A stretch of DNA of 64,000 bases from the NCBI GenBank assembly GCA_963738835.1, contig CAVTYH010000001.1, positions 744,001-808,000 of the forward strand, in the 5' to 3' direction. Positions within the stretch are counted from its first letter, which is position 1. The number at the start of each line of letters is the position of its first letter. Positions 38,389 through 51,152 of the stretch are shown in pieces. The position numbers and the translations under genes are program-made. The notes under the pieces were generated by a model that saw nothing but the letters and a program-made list of their open reading frames with translations, did not search any database and was not told the DNA's origin. The DNA is from CAVTYH01 sp963738835. GTDB taxonomy: Bacteria; Planctomycetota; Planctomycetia; Pirellulales; JADZDJ01.

Positions 38389-41300
38389 TTAGACTTTACG
38401 CCGCAATTTGACGAGGATCAGCCCGACGATGCCAAATGCCGCCAGTGACAGCGACGCCGGTTCCGGCACCGCGGATACGGCACCGGCGCCGGCCGCCGCC
38501 AGGTCGAGCAAGGGTTGCAGGTCGCGGTTGTCGAAATGCCCGTCGTGGTTGATATCGCCGATGGTCAGCAGTTCGTCCGGCTCTAAGTTTTGAGCCAGCA
38601 TGAACGCATTTGGATCGGTGAGCGCACTGAGCATGACCGGAATATCGGCAGCGGTGATCAGCGTATCGCGGTTGAAGTCGGCATACATATACGGCAAGCC
38701 CAACGGCACGACTTCGCCGGTGGGCAAGACGGCGGCGCCGGGGTCGAAGCCGTCAAATTGAATGGGGCCCAGCGTTACAGGATTGCCATTGCCAATCAAC
38801 AATTGATCGGGCCCGCCGCCGACTTGAGGCCCGTTCAGGTTGCCGGTCCAGTTGCTAATTCGAAGAGTGCCGGTCCAAGTTGGAACGTCATTGAAATGCA
38901 ACAGGCTAGAGCCGGCGCCGAAATCGATGGTCGATTGACCGGCGACAGCCAGAGTTCCCAAAGTCTGGTTGAGACCGCCGGTGGCAAACGTACTGCCAGC
39001 CAGCAGCGTGAGTGGCGAGGCAGCGCTGAGGCCGTTGGCGTGTGCCAAAGCAAGTGTTCCAGCAGCGACCATCGTGGCACCGGTGTAAGTGTTGGAACCG
39101 CTCAACGTTTGCGTGCCTGCGCCGATTTTCGTGAGGCCCAGCGAACCGGCGATCGTGCCGCCGAACGTGCCGCTTGCACTATTATCGCCAACAATCAGCG
39201 TGCCGCCCCCTTGGATGAACACCTTGCTTGGATCGCCCGCAGAGAACAGACCATTGATGGTTTCGGTTTTGCCGTTGAGGTTTAGAACCGAATTTGTACC
39301 GGAAAACGTCGAATCACCGTTGATGATGACGTTCCCTTTCCCGGGCCCGTTGGGGATGACCTCGCCGCTGCCCCCAACGATGATCTGGCCGTTGAAAATC
39401 GTTGTGTCGCCCGACCAATCGTTGGCTGTATTGCTAAGTGTAAGTGTGCCAATGGTGCTTGCTGCATTGGCGGCACCGCTAAAATCCAACGCAAAAGGTC
39501 CTGTGATTTTTCCGGAGATAGTTGCACCGGTGCCATTTGCACCGCGTGCAGTGATACGGGAATCGCTTAAAAGCGTGATATTGCCGGATACAGTCGTTCC
39601 ATTGGCGGCCAGTCGCAGCGCGCCGCCGCTAAATGCGCCTATGCCGCCACTACCGCCTTCGTAGAATCCTTTACCAGCAATGAAGAAGTTACTGCTAAAA
39701 ATTGCGTTAGGGTTGAGATAAGCCTGTGCGCCACTGGCGACATACACTGGTCCTGTGCCGAAACCGCCCGACGCATTGGCCCGCAGCCGGCCACTGTTGA
39801 TATATGAGCCGCCCGTATAAGTATTTGCGGCATTCATTTGCACGGAAGCATTGCCCGTTTTAACAAGCGTGACTGAGCCCGTACCGTTGTCGGCAACAAC
39901 CGCCGCTACAACAATGCCGTTGAGATCGGGTGTGGCGGAATTGGCATTTAGCACAAGTTCACCGGGCGCGTTCGGGTTGGGTCCGCCAGCGGTGAGAATG
40001 CTGGTGGCCCCACCGGTAATGGTCAACATTGATACGGTTGTGGGGTTAACGGAAGTATCGTCGTTCTTAAAGATGCCGCCCGAGCCTAACCGCAGTGTGC
40101 TATTGGCCGGTATGTTCAAGAACGCAGACGGCGTGACTGCTGAAGCTGATTCGGCGTAGATCAGGCTATTGATGTCGGTTGTCACGCCCGCAAGGATTGA
40201 TGCGGGCGCGGCGTTCGTGCTGGAGTTGTTGGTCCACTGAAAATTGCCGGTGGGGGTACTGTTGATGAAGGGTGTGCCCATAATCGGAATGTAGCCGTTG
40301 AAGGCAACAATGTTTCCGAAACCATCGTTCGCGGCCCAGCCAGCGGTGACGCCGGTTCCCACGGTGGCCCAGCCGCCAATAATCCCGTTAGTATTCTGGA
40401 TCGCAGCATTGTTGTCTGTGCTGTACACAATTGTGCCGCCCGTTGGTACTGGTCCGGGCGGCGTTACATTCAAAGCGCCGAAGTTGGTGCGAGTCACTGC
40501 GCCCAGCAGAGCCACGACTGTTCCGCCGCCGTTTGCGTTCACGTTGATGGCATTGTTGCCAAAGTCAATCGCGGTGCCAGTAAACGATTGGAAAGTAGAG
40601 CCGCTTCCCGACCCGATGATGTTGAGCGTGCCGCTGGTGGCGCCGGTGAGTCCGCCCCCCAAGCTCAGGGCGCTATTGCCGGACAGGATATTGCTGGAGG
40701 GAGCCCCAACCGCTGAAAAGTCCAACGTCAAAGTTCCTGACTTGACGCTGGTCGTGCCGGTGTAGGTATTTTGCCCGGTAAGCACTAACGTACCGGCGCC
40801 GGTTTTATTCAACCCACCACTTCCGACGAGCACTGCGCTAATAGTGGCAGACTGAGGAATCAACGGAGCGCTGTTGGCCGACGGAATTGGAGTTGCGGTC
40901 GGATTGGCCACGTCAATCGTCGGCGAGCCGCTGGTGACTTTCATCGTCAGCGTGCCGCCGGCTAAGCCAGGGCTCAGTGTCCAGTTATTCGACGGAACTT
41001 TGTCGCCGAAGCGCAGATTGCCAACGGTGAAGTTGCCATCTAACGTGACGGTGGCGTCGGTGGTGATATCGCGCGTGCTGAAGTCGGCGGTGGTGTTGAC
41101 ACCATTCGGAACCGGGCTCCAATTGGTGGGGTCAGCCCAACTGCCGCCGGTGTTGTTATTCCAGTGGATGTTGCTCGCGTCGACGGCAAACAACGTGAAA
41201 CTAGGGTCGCGCAGTTCGAAAGTCGAAGTGAACGAACCGCCGCCGCCGATGGCGGCCCCCAACCCCGGAAATGACAGGTAGGTGCTGTTGGGACCATTTC

Positions 41301-42123
41301 CCATTTGCAGGCTGAAGTTGGTCGTTAACTGAAATGGCACACCCGGTCGAAGCTGGATGATCGGCGAACTAACGTTCAGGAATGAAAGGTCCACACTGCC
41401 GGGTGTGGTGCCCATATTGAAGTCAACCGGCGGGGGCAGTAAACCTGTCGTGGTAACCACGCCGGAGGAATCAATGGTGTAGCCGCCGTCTAAAAATGTG
41501 AAATCAACGGGCGGGTGAACGACATCACCATCTTGATGCACGGAAGCGTGGACCGCGATGGTAATGTCGAAAAACGAATTGCCAGGCAGTCCGGCGGGCA
41601 AGGCGTCGCGCTTGAAGCCTTGCAACGTCGGCTGTTGATAACCTGGAGTGCTAAATGCATAGCCGACGCCATCCAAGGTCAACTGCGAAGCCAGCGGAAC
41701 GACGAATTGAAACGGCGCCATCTGTCCTTCGCCTTCCACAATGAGATCGGTGCCGCTGGCCGAAGCGCTCTCAACTGGCGGCTTTGGAATCGTATGTCGG
41801 TATTCCAGGATCGAGCCAACTGGTGCCGGTGGCGCTTTTGGTCACCACGCCGGTCATGATGTTGATCTTGGCGCTGGCCACCGCCTGAGCGTGCGCCTTG
41901 TTGGTATTGCTTTGCAGTGCCGACGTAATCATGATCGGATCCGAGCCAGAAAAGCTTTTCAGATCTGGATTGGAATTCGGCAGCACCGGATGACCGCAAT
42001 CGACGGCGAAGGTTTGTGTGGTGACACTTACCGCCGAAGCAGGCGCGGAACCGCCAAGGCGATGATGGCACATGCGGCCGTAGTGGCACGAAACAGCGTG
42101 CGGCAATAACAATTCAGCGACAT
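38389..42123 (-). CDS. Giant autotransporter-repeat PEP-CTERM surface protein, two frameshifts
   Basis: About 1,245 aa. A signal peptide (ATTAACAIIALAVP) leads to an N-terminal domain related to the neighbouring gene at 42408 (SAKINIMTGVVTKSATGTSW compared with SSKVNTTTGVITKSASGSAY). From about residue 330 it carries autotransporter-associated beta-strand repeats (GAGTLVLTGQNTYTGTT, NTYTGGSYINSGRL, GAGTQTLSGSNTYTGAT). The C-terminus has PEP-CTERM parts: VPEPASLSLAAFGIVGLILV and KLRRKV. It is probably a surface stalk or adhesin-like protein. Frames shift near 42045 and near 41772. The ATG at 42123 has ggagg ten bases upstream. It converges on the cyclase gene with only seven bases between stops. 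Confidence 0.82.
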
Positions 42124-42407
42124 CGTACGATGTCCTCCATGCCTGGGAAGATCGAAGTGCGTCAGCCCGCCGCCAGCGGCCCCTGGCAGCAATCGATGGC
42201 CAACGGAGATAAGCGCGGTGTTCGGCAATGCTCAACGAGCGCGCTTTCGGCCTGCTGCCATAGCAAACCCCCGCTATAGTGGGATCATAGCAGAAAAGTG
42301 CGCGTTTTGGTAGGAAAAAATCGCGATTCGGCTTGTCCCCGAAGTAATCGGACGGCGATGGTCCAGCGTCGATCAAGGGGCATCAGTGATGGATCAATCT
42401 TTTGCGG

Positions 42408-43433
42408 CTACCGTCGCCGTCGCCAGCTTGGTCCGACAAGCAGCACGCCGATGGCGGCCAGCAAGAGGCTTGCCGGTTCGGGGACAACTTCCAGTTGGAA
42501 ATTGGCGGTATCAGTCTATGCCGTCGTCGCGGCAAACGCGGCTGCAGCGCCCAGATTCCTGGACAAATCTCCAATGGTTTGCAGCGCTGGATTCGGATCG
42601 AGCGGGTCGCCCATCGACAAATCAACCTGCAACAGCAGATCAAACGGAACATCCGGTATAAGATTGAAGTTGATCGGCGCTACGTCAGACAGCCTGGTGC
42701 GCGTTGCGCCCGGGTTTGTGGCATCAGGTCCAGCAATCGCTTGGACACCCATGGTGATGAAGCTGTTGGTAAAGTTGGCGGTTCCGTCGGCGTGAAAAGT
42801 TGCCGTGCCATCAAACAGCGTTTGGTTGGTTATGAATGGCGGCTGATCCAATTTCACGGTGACCGCCAAAACCACATCCAAACCGCTCGGCAGTGCCGCC
42901 ACCAAGCCCGCGTTGTCTCGGACTAAACCCTCATTGGGCGGCGCCGCGCCGCCAAAAATGTTCGAGAAAGTCGCGTCGAAACCGGTTTCCGCGTTTGGGT
43001 CGCTAAACAACGACAGGCTGAACGGCACAAGGTTTGGCGCTCCGGCCTTGATCGTGTGTGTAATCAAGCTGGTTCCGCTGACCGAGGCGCTCCAGCTGGC
43101 CAATTTCGCATCGTAAGTCGGACTACCGGTTGTGTAATAAGCACTACCCGATGCGCTTTTTGTGATGACACCCGTCGTGGTGTTCACTTTCGATGAAGCA
43201 AAGGCCGTCGCATGGGTCCTGGTGACGTCGCTACGAATGTTTGAGGAGATTGTGGTGGGATTCGACAGCGGGCCGACGATTTTCGAATCTCGCGGCAGTC
43301 CGGCCGTTTCTGAGGCCAAGGTGGATGTTGAGACGGTGACGGCCCTTGCCTGCTTGACCTGTAACAAGACCAGCAAAAGAAGCAATCCGGGTATCGGCCA
43401 ACCAAGTGGGTGGCTCAGGCGAAGGGTCTTCAT
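42408..43433 (-). CDS. PEP-CTERM secreted protein, one frameshift
   Basis: About 342 aa. Signal peptide PIPGLLLLLVLLQVKQARA, then a beta-rich body without recognised enzyme motifs. The reading frame stops at FAATTA, but shifting near 42515 continues TDTANFQLEVVPEPASLLLA and a basic end, a perfect PEP-CTERM tail, so the true stop is at 42408. The N-terminal region is paralogous to that of the giant protein encoded 285 bases downstream, suggesting duplication. The ATG at 43433 has gagga eight bases upstream. Confidence 0.82.
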
Positions 43434-43695
43434 GAGGTGCATCCTCTGTGGCTCAGCTAAGAAGGCGGCCGATAAAGGGCGTGAACCTTGCTAGATTCCC
43501 TCTGTTTATGCGGTAACCAGTTTTCCCAGTCTTCAGAATCAGTTACGCTAAGTAGCATGAGCAATTTGACGCTCATGGGGTGTCGATCACCGTAGTTGCG
43601 AACTGCTTTTCCCCTGCGCACGATGCTAATTAGCGTGTTTGCACGTTGCAACAGAATTCCAAAAATTAACTCGTACTTCCAGAGGGGTCGACAGC

Positions 43696-44292
43696 GTGAC
43701 ATCATCTGCGCTCGATAAGGAATTGATTGCCGCCTACCGCCAGGGGAATGAAGAGGCAGCCTCTGCGCTTTTCGAGCGGTATTACACGCGATTGCTCGAG
43801 TTGATTCGGCGGCAGCTTGGCTGGAAGCTGCGCGAGGTGGAAGGATCGACCGACGTGGCGCAATCCGTGTTACGCAGCTTTTTCTCACAGATTCGCCAGA
43901 ACCACGTGGAGATCGGCCCGGATAACAGCCTCTGGCCGTTATTGGTCACCATCGCACTGAACAAACTACGCAATCACGGCAAATTCTGGCAGCGGGAGTG
44001 TCGCGATCCTTCCCGCCAGGTGCCGCTTGCGGCACTAGACGATCCGTTGGAGCAAGGCCCATCACCGCAAGATGTCGCTGCCGTCAAAGAGCTGGTCGAT
44101 CGACTGCTGGAGCCCTTTTCCGATCGTCGCCGCCGGATCATCGAACTGATCCTTGAAGGCCAGCCCATTGGCAAAATTGCGACCGAAGTCGGTGCCACGG
44201 AGCGAACCGTTTACAATACGCGGCGGGCGGCAGGTAAAATTCTTGAACAGGTGCTCACATCCAGCACCGATGCGGCCGCGACCACTGGTTAG
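43696..44292 (+). CDS. ECF-type RNA polymerase sigma factor
   Basis: 198 aa. Sigma region 2 is at about 12-95 (EEAASALFERYYTRLLELI, DVAQSVLRSFFSQI, LLVTIALNKLRNH), and the region 4 helix-turn-helix is near residues 140-190 (RRRRIIELILEGQPIGKIA, VGATERTVYNTRRAAGKI). The GTG start at 43696 has an excellent agagggg eight bases upstream. No anti-sigma gene is adjacent; instead a giant FG-GAP protein, a Ser/Thr kinase and a CHAT protein follow on the same strand. In planctomycetes many ECF factors are linked to kinases rather than to anti-sigma factors, which fits. Confidence 0.92.
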   Translation: MTSSALDKELIAAYRQGNEEAASALFERYYTRLLELIRRQLGWKLREVEGSTDVAQSVLRSFFSQIRQNHVEIGPDNSLWPLLVTIALNKLRNHGKFWQRECRDPSRQVPLAALDDPLEQGPSPQDVAAVKELVDRLLEPFSDRRRRIIELILEGQPIGKIATEVGATERTVYNTRRAAGKILEQVLTSSTDAAATTG

Positions 44293-44695
44293 CGTTTCTC
44301 GCCTAAGCGGCAGTCTTCGCCTAATCAGCAGCTCTTTTATCAAGATTCGGATTTTTTTTTGCGACGCCCCTTTCCGATTTCACCGCGGAAAGTTGCTCTC
44401 TTTCATTGAGGGCATGAGGGCTCAAACGGGACAACAAAAGCAGAGATTTGCACTTTGATGCACTAGTCTCATTGTGCCCGCATACCCAGCTCAGCTACGA
44501 ACCATCCCTCCTATCTTGATCTTGGCCTGCTGTTGGGGCAAGCAGTAAGCCATTTCGAAGTACCGGCAACTGCTGCGGCGGGTCACCGGCCCTGGCCCGT
44601 TGCGGTGGTTGTCGGGACGAAGAATAATAAATATCACGAGCGCCCCCTTTCGGCACTTCGACTTCCCTTGGCGCATCGACAGGCGCACCCCACCC
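44293..44695. other. Intergenic region between the sigma factor and FG-GAP genes
   Basis: About 400 bases. A ttttttttt run (near 44350) and scattered A/T-rich spots are seen, but no hairpin. The FG-GAP reading frame is open upstream to 44600 without family-like sequence. A promoter for the FG-GAP-kinase-CHAT genes is likely here. Confidence 0.45.
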
Positions 44696-47600
44696 ATGAA
44701 ACGCCGCCGCGGGCAAAAAAACGCCCCCCGTCGAATTATCGAGCGGCTGGAAGATCGAATCCTTCTGGCTGGCGACGACACGCTGGCCACTGCGACGTCG
44801 GAACTGCTGACGCCCAATGTGACCCAATCGATTTCCGCTCAAATCGATCCGGCCGGCGATGTTGATTTGTATCAAGTGAAATTGGGATTCGGCGACACTC
44901 TAATTGCCGACATCAATGCAGCTCGAGGCGGCAGCCCGCTCGACAGTTACCTGCGCGTGTTCGACAGTTCTGGAAACGAATTGGCTGCTAACGATGATGG
45001 GTCCAGTGGCACCACCGATTCAAAGTTGAAATTCACATCGCCGGCCGCGGGCCTCTACTTCGTCGGTGTCTCCGAGAATGTCAATGTCTTTTATGATCCA
45101 AACACGCCCGACAGTGGATTCGGCCTTGGCACGGGCGAATACACGTTGAGCCTAACGAAATCACTATTCGCCGACGCGGGCGACACACTCCAGTCTGCAA
45201 TCGGCGTGTCGTTCATTAGGGGAGTCGGGAATCCCGTTCACGGTGAGATTGCGAACGGTTTGGATGTCGATCTGTATTCTCTTAGTCTGGTCGCCGGCGA
45301 CACGCTTAATTTGGGAATCGATGCCCAGTCCCAAGGCAGTACGTTGGCGGCGCGGCTGCGGTTATTCGATGCGGCAGGCAACCAGCTCGATGCCGCAGCG
45401 AATTCCGGCAGCGGCGATCCGGATTTGATTTATCAAGTGACCACAACCGGCACATACTTCGTCGGCGTTTCAGGCGCCGATAACTCCGCTTATAACCCGA
45501 ATGCTGCGCAAAGCGGGATTGCCGCATCGACGGGAGACTTTCAGCTCAATGTTGTGGTGGTTGCCGCGCCGTCGGTCACTGCCGAGAGCGAGCCGAACAA
45601 TTCGATCGGCACGCCGAACGTCATCGACGTGAATACAACTGTAAGTGGGAACATTGGGGTCGCGGACGATGCCGATTACTACATGTTTACGGTCACCGAC
45701 GCGGGCCAGTTCACGGCTCAAGTAACACAGTCCAGCGGTAGCCATCTTGACGCTCGACTGACGCTGCTGGACTACAATGGCCAAATTTATTCCACAAGCG
45801 ACGACCAAGCGCTCGGCAATCCGAATCCGCTGATCGTCCAACATTTGACGCCGGGCACGTATCTTCTGAAAGTCGAAGGGTCTGCTTCAAGTGCGTTGCC
45901 ATTGAACGCCACGGGCGGATATTCGCTGACGACGCAACTGGTTGATGCCACGTCGCCGTTCGCACCGCACCCATCGTCATCACTTGGATCGCACATAGGT
46001 CTGTCTCCGCTCGGAATCGCCACTGGTGACTTCAACGGCGACGGAATTTTGGATTTGATCACCGCCGACAAGGAATTGCCGGGAACGGTGTCGGTGTTGC
46101 TGGGATTGGGCGATTTATCGTATCGGCCGGCAGCGTTGGTCGACGTTGGAAACCAGCCCGTGGCCATCGTCGTGGGCGATTTCAACGGCGACCACAAAAT
46201 GGACTTAGCCGTCGCGAATTCGACAGACGACACAATTTCAATTCTGCTGGGCAACGGCGATGGAACTTTCGGGTCGCAAACGGTGGTCAGCGTCGGCAAT
46301 AATCCACTGGCGCTGAACGTTGGCGATTTCAATCACGATCAAAAACTAGATTTGGCAGTCGCCAACGCAGATGATGGCACAGTCAGCATTTTGCTGGGCC
46401 AGGGTAACGGCAATTTCGTGCTCAGCAGCACGCCGGCGGTGGGCGATGCACCGGCGGACATCGCCGTCGCCGATTTCAACGGCGACAATCGTCCTGATTT
46501 GGCGGTCGCGAACCGACAATCGAACGATATCTCAATTCTCTTGAACGATGGATTGGGCGGCTTTCTGCCCGAGCAACGCTTCGCCGTCGGCGACGAGCCA
46601 ACATCTTTGGTGACCGCTCGATTCAATGGTGATGCGTTCCTGGACTTGGCAGTCGCTAATGCTGGTTCCGACGACGTATCAATACTATTTGGTCATGGCG
46701 ATGGAACATTCTCGCCGGAAACTCGAATCGATGTGCGAGATGCACCGGCACTGCACTCGTTTGGCGATTTCCGAAGTTTCGTGGCTGCGGCCGATTTCAA
46801 CCACGATGGGATCCAAGACCTTGTGGTGGGCCATTCGCGAGATTCACGTGTCAGCGTGGCGCTGGGCGTGGGAGATGGGACGTTTCAGCGGCGACAAGAG
46901 TTCTCTAGCGGCGACACTCTAACCAGTCCCTGGGCCGCAGTCGTGGGCGATTTCAACGGCGATGGCCGCGCAGATTTTGCCACGTCCGATGGGCAGATCA
47001 GTCATATCTCGGTCTTCGGCGGATTGGACGATGGCACGTTTTTCAGCGGACCGCGGTTGAATGTCGGCAACGATTCGCGCAGCCTGGTCGTCGCAGATTT
47101 GAATCACGACCGCCGCATGGATCTGGTTTCGGCAGCCAACGCTGGCGATTCTTTGGTAATGCTCGGCCAGGGCAACGGATCGTTTCAGGACGGATTGCAG
47201 GCCGACACGGGGCACTCCAATGCACTAGCGGTCGGCGATTTCAATCTCGATGGTCGCCCCGACTTAGTCTCAGTGAATTTCTTCTTCGATTCCAATACAT
47301 CCCAGGTGTTCAATCAGATCGTGATCCTGCTGGGGCTGGGCGACGGGACCTATGCACCGCTGGCGCCGATTGATGCCGGACACTTTCTTTCAGCCGTTGT
47401 GGTCGGCGATTTCAACAGCGACCATAATTTCGATCTCGCCGTGACTAGCCCAGGGGACAGCAGCGTCTTGGTTTTTCTTGGAAACGGCGACGGGACATTT
47501 TCGCAATCGGCGCCGATTTTTGTGGGATCGCAACCGGTAGCGCTGGCGGTGGGCTATTTTAATAACGACGACAAGTTTGATCTGGCGACAGCCAACTCCG

Positions 47601-50600
47601 GCAGCAACGACGTTTCAATTCTCTTGGGCAACGGTGACGGCACGTTTGATCTCAGGCCGCCACCGGCGGCTGGTGATACGCCTTCCGGTCTAGCCGTTGG
47701 CGATTTCAATGGCGACGGTGCCAACGATTTGGCCGTGGCGAACTCCGGAAACAACACGGTGACCATGCTGTTTGGCGCTGCCAATGGCGATTTTGCTGCC
47801 GCCAATGCTTCGCCGGTTAATTTGTCTGTCGGCGATTCTCCACACGCGATTGTCGCCGGTGATTTCAACGGCGATGGAAAAATCGACTTGGCCACGGCCA
47901 ATCAGGATTCCAATGACGTGTCGGTTCTTTTGAACCTCGGCGGAGGAAGTTTTGCTAGCCAGATGCATTTCTCCGTTGACAGCCTGCTAAATCCCGGCCA
48001 GCGACCCAACGCGATTGTGGCCGCCGATTTCAACGGCGACGGCGTTTTGGATTTGGCCACTTCCAATAACGGCAGCCGAAATGTCTCCGTATTATCGGGG
48101 CGAGGCGATGGCACTTTCGCACCACCAGGCCAGCAAGCTTCCGCAGGCTTTCACCCCTCGCCGGTGCTCGCAGATTTGAACGGCGACGGCGTGGCCGATT
48201 CCATCGTCATGGACCGCGCCGGCAATGTGCTGTTGCGGTTAGGGCGCAAGGATATCAAAGGCACCTTCGAAGCCCCGCGAGTCATCAATCTCGATGCTCC
48301 AGCCAGTTCCTTCGCGGTGCTCAAAGATGGCAAGGCGCTCGTCTTGGCGGTCGTCGATCGAACTGGAACCGTCGTCAAGCAAGGCAACACGCAGGTCACC
48401 CAGCATTTCGTCACGCTGTATCGCTTTACCAAGAATGGCGCACCCACCGCGAAGCCGAAGAAAGTTGATTTGGGAGAACAATTCAATCAAATCGTCGCCG
48501 CGAAGCTGAATGGCGACAACCGCGACGACCTCGTCGCCGTTGATTCTTCGACTGGTAAGTTGGCCATGTTCTTGCGGGCTGGCACGGGGTTCGACGTAAC
48601 TCATGCCGTTCATATGCCGGTCGCTGCGGCGCCCTCCGATTTGCTGACCGCGAACCTTGACAGCACCGGCGTTCCGAGTGTGCTGGTCGCCGATCAATTG
48701 ACCGGCACGGTGAATGTGGTGCTGGGCGGTTTCGCTAATCCACAATCGCCGGTTGATTATCGTAATGGCACAAGTCCGACCGGCATCGCGCAGTCGGTTC
48801 AAACCGGAGTCGCCAGGCACACCGCTAGTGTACGATGGTGCCACGTCGCTAGCCGTTGGCGATTTCAATGAAGATCACGTGCTAGATGTCATCGCGGCGC
48901 AAAGCGGAACGAACTCGCTCGGCCTGCTGTTGGGCAAAGGCAACGGCGGATTTGCCAATCCTATCGGTATTCTCGCCGGCAGCAAACCAATCGCCGTTCG
49001 AGCAGTCGATTTCAATGGTGACAAGCATCTTGACCTGGCCGTGCTCAACGAAGGTACGCACGACGTTTCGATTTTCCTGGGCGATGGTCACGGCCACTTC
49101 ACACTGCACGGCAGCTTCGACGCAGGCAACTCGCCCGTGGGATTAGCGATTGTCGACGTGAACGGCGACAAAAAACTTGACTTGATGATCGGCAACGAAC
49201 TGGGTGATGTCACCAATTTGTTGGGCAACGGCGATGGCACTTTCAAGCCCTTCACACGAATCAATCGCAACATGGCGATTGCTGTTGGCGATCTGAATGG
49301 CGACGGCAAGCAAGATTGGGTTGTGACCAACTCAACCAGCGATCGGGTGAGCGTGCAATCCGATCAAACATCTGCGTTTGGCCGGACCGACGGCGTCGCA
49401 GCGCCGGCCAGCGTCAAGCTTGCCGATCTGGATGGCGACAGCATCGCCGACATGATAGTGGCCAACAGCGGCGGGAACAATGTGCTGGTGTATCGCGGGC
49501 TGGGCGGCGGACAGTTCGCGGCCGCCAAAGCGTTTTCAGCCGGCAGCAATCCCGTGGAAGTGCAGATCGCCGACATCGGTGGAGTGGATGCCAACGGCCA
49601 CTTTATTGGTCCTGATGGAAAACTGGATGTCATCGTCACCAATTACGGCTCGAACGATATTTCGATCCTGTTGAACACCGGTGATATATCCAATGGTGGC
49701 GCGAAATTGCTGACGCCGGGCGTCCGGTTGAATGTGGGACAAGGTCCCGTGTCCACCCAGGTGATCCAACAGCCGGGTCAGGCCAATCCGAGCTTGCTCG
49801 TCACTAACTCGGTTTCCAATCAGGTGATGATGCTCAACGGGCTGGGCAACGGTTTCTTTAATGATGTCACGCCCATCCTGTTCAACACCGGCCGCGGGCC
49901 GACGCAAACGCTGGTCGGTAATTTCGATGGTCACGGGCTCGGCTTTGTCACTTTGAACTACAACTCGAACTCGCTGACGTTTTATTCGAGCTTCGATCCT
50001 GCGTCGCGGCACGACATGTCGTCCGGCGGTGAAAACCCGCTGACCGCCATTGCCGCCGACATGAACAGCGATGGCATTACCGACCTGGTCGTGGGCAACA
50101 ACGGCAACGGCGCGTTCGCGGCTTTCAACGGTGGTGAAACTGGATTGAGTCTGCTCAACAGTTTCATCAGCGATAGTGTCGACCATCCAGCGGCCCTGGC
50201 GCTCGCACAAATCGGTCAAGGTCAAGAGCTGCAACTGTTGGCCTTGGACGAAGGCGACGAGCTTGTCCATGTATTCACCCGCGATTCACTGGAAGGCAAA
50301 AGCAACACTGGCTTACTCACAGCTCTGGCCCAGGATTCAAGTTCCGCAATCTCGGGCTTGTTCGGCGCAAATTCCAGCGGACTGGGGATTTTTGTTTCCC
50401 TGGTGGCGGCACTTGGTGTCTCGGTGGAAGGGTTCTTGCAAGACGCAGGAGATACCCGCGGCGTTGGCGGCGGCGCGGAAGCCAATCGCGCGTTTTCCGA
50501 ATTCTTCGAGCATCTGGGGGAAGCGGTTGATCATAGCAAGCATTGGTTCGAATCGACCATCAAGGGAATCACCGGCGCCGTCGGCGTGGAGATCGATGAC

Positions 50601-51143
50601 CAAGCCCTTGTTAAAGCTGTGGAAGATATCTTCTCGATCCTCTTTCCTCACGTGCCGCTGCAAGCGGTGCCAGCGCTGTTCCATGGCGTCTTGAGCGGCA
50701 GCGATCGAGCGAAGTCGGTATCTCCGACATCGCTTGACCAGGCACATGAAAGCCACGATTCCGAGCCTTGGACTTCCAACATTTCGGAAGTGCTGAATGC
50801 GGTGGCCGAAACATCGAGCCAACTACCCAACCAGCATCAATTACCCGCACTTCCGGCGCCGGATTCGCAGCGATCGGACGCTGCGGAATTAGCGATCGCC
50901 GGGAGTGGCGAAACGAAGGTTGCTGCGGTTTCCGGTGCTAAGGCCGATCGGCTTCTGAGCGCGTCCCATCAAAACATACTCGAATCGTGGTCTCCGTCGG
51001 CTCGCCGAACGGACCGCGAATACAACGTGAATCACGATATCAGTCCGAATCATCGCCGATTGACCGCTTTGGCCACGGTGATGGCTTCGATCGGTGCGGG
51101 AGGTTATGTCTATCGTCTGCGTCGCCGGCGCGAAAACGCATAG
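44696..51143 (+). CDS. Giant FG-GAP/VCBS-repeat surface protein with C-terminal membrane anchor, one frameshift
   Basis: About 2,150 aa after joining frames. The N-terminus has the planctomycete export motif RLEDRILLAGDD. Three pre-peptidase-like beta domains lie in residues about 25-430 (DVDLYQVKLGFGDTLIADI, DVDLYSLSLVAGDTLNLGI, DADYYMFTVTDAGQFTAQV). Then come at least twenty FG-GAP/VCBS blades with calcium-type loops GDFNGDG, ADFNHDG, ADLNGDG and the phrase ISILLGNGDGTF, enough for several beta-propellers. Near the C-terminus is a hydrophobic stretch, then a final helix and basic tail (LATVMASIGAGGYVYRLRRR). The frame shifts near 48812 (TGVA continues PGTPLVYDGATS). It precedes the kinase gene by nine bases and probably acts outside the cell as adhesin or sensor. 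Confidence 0.88.
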
Positions 51144-51152
51144 GAGCTTGCC

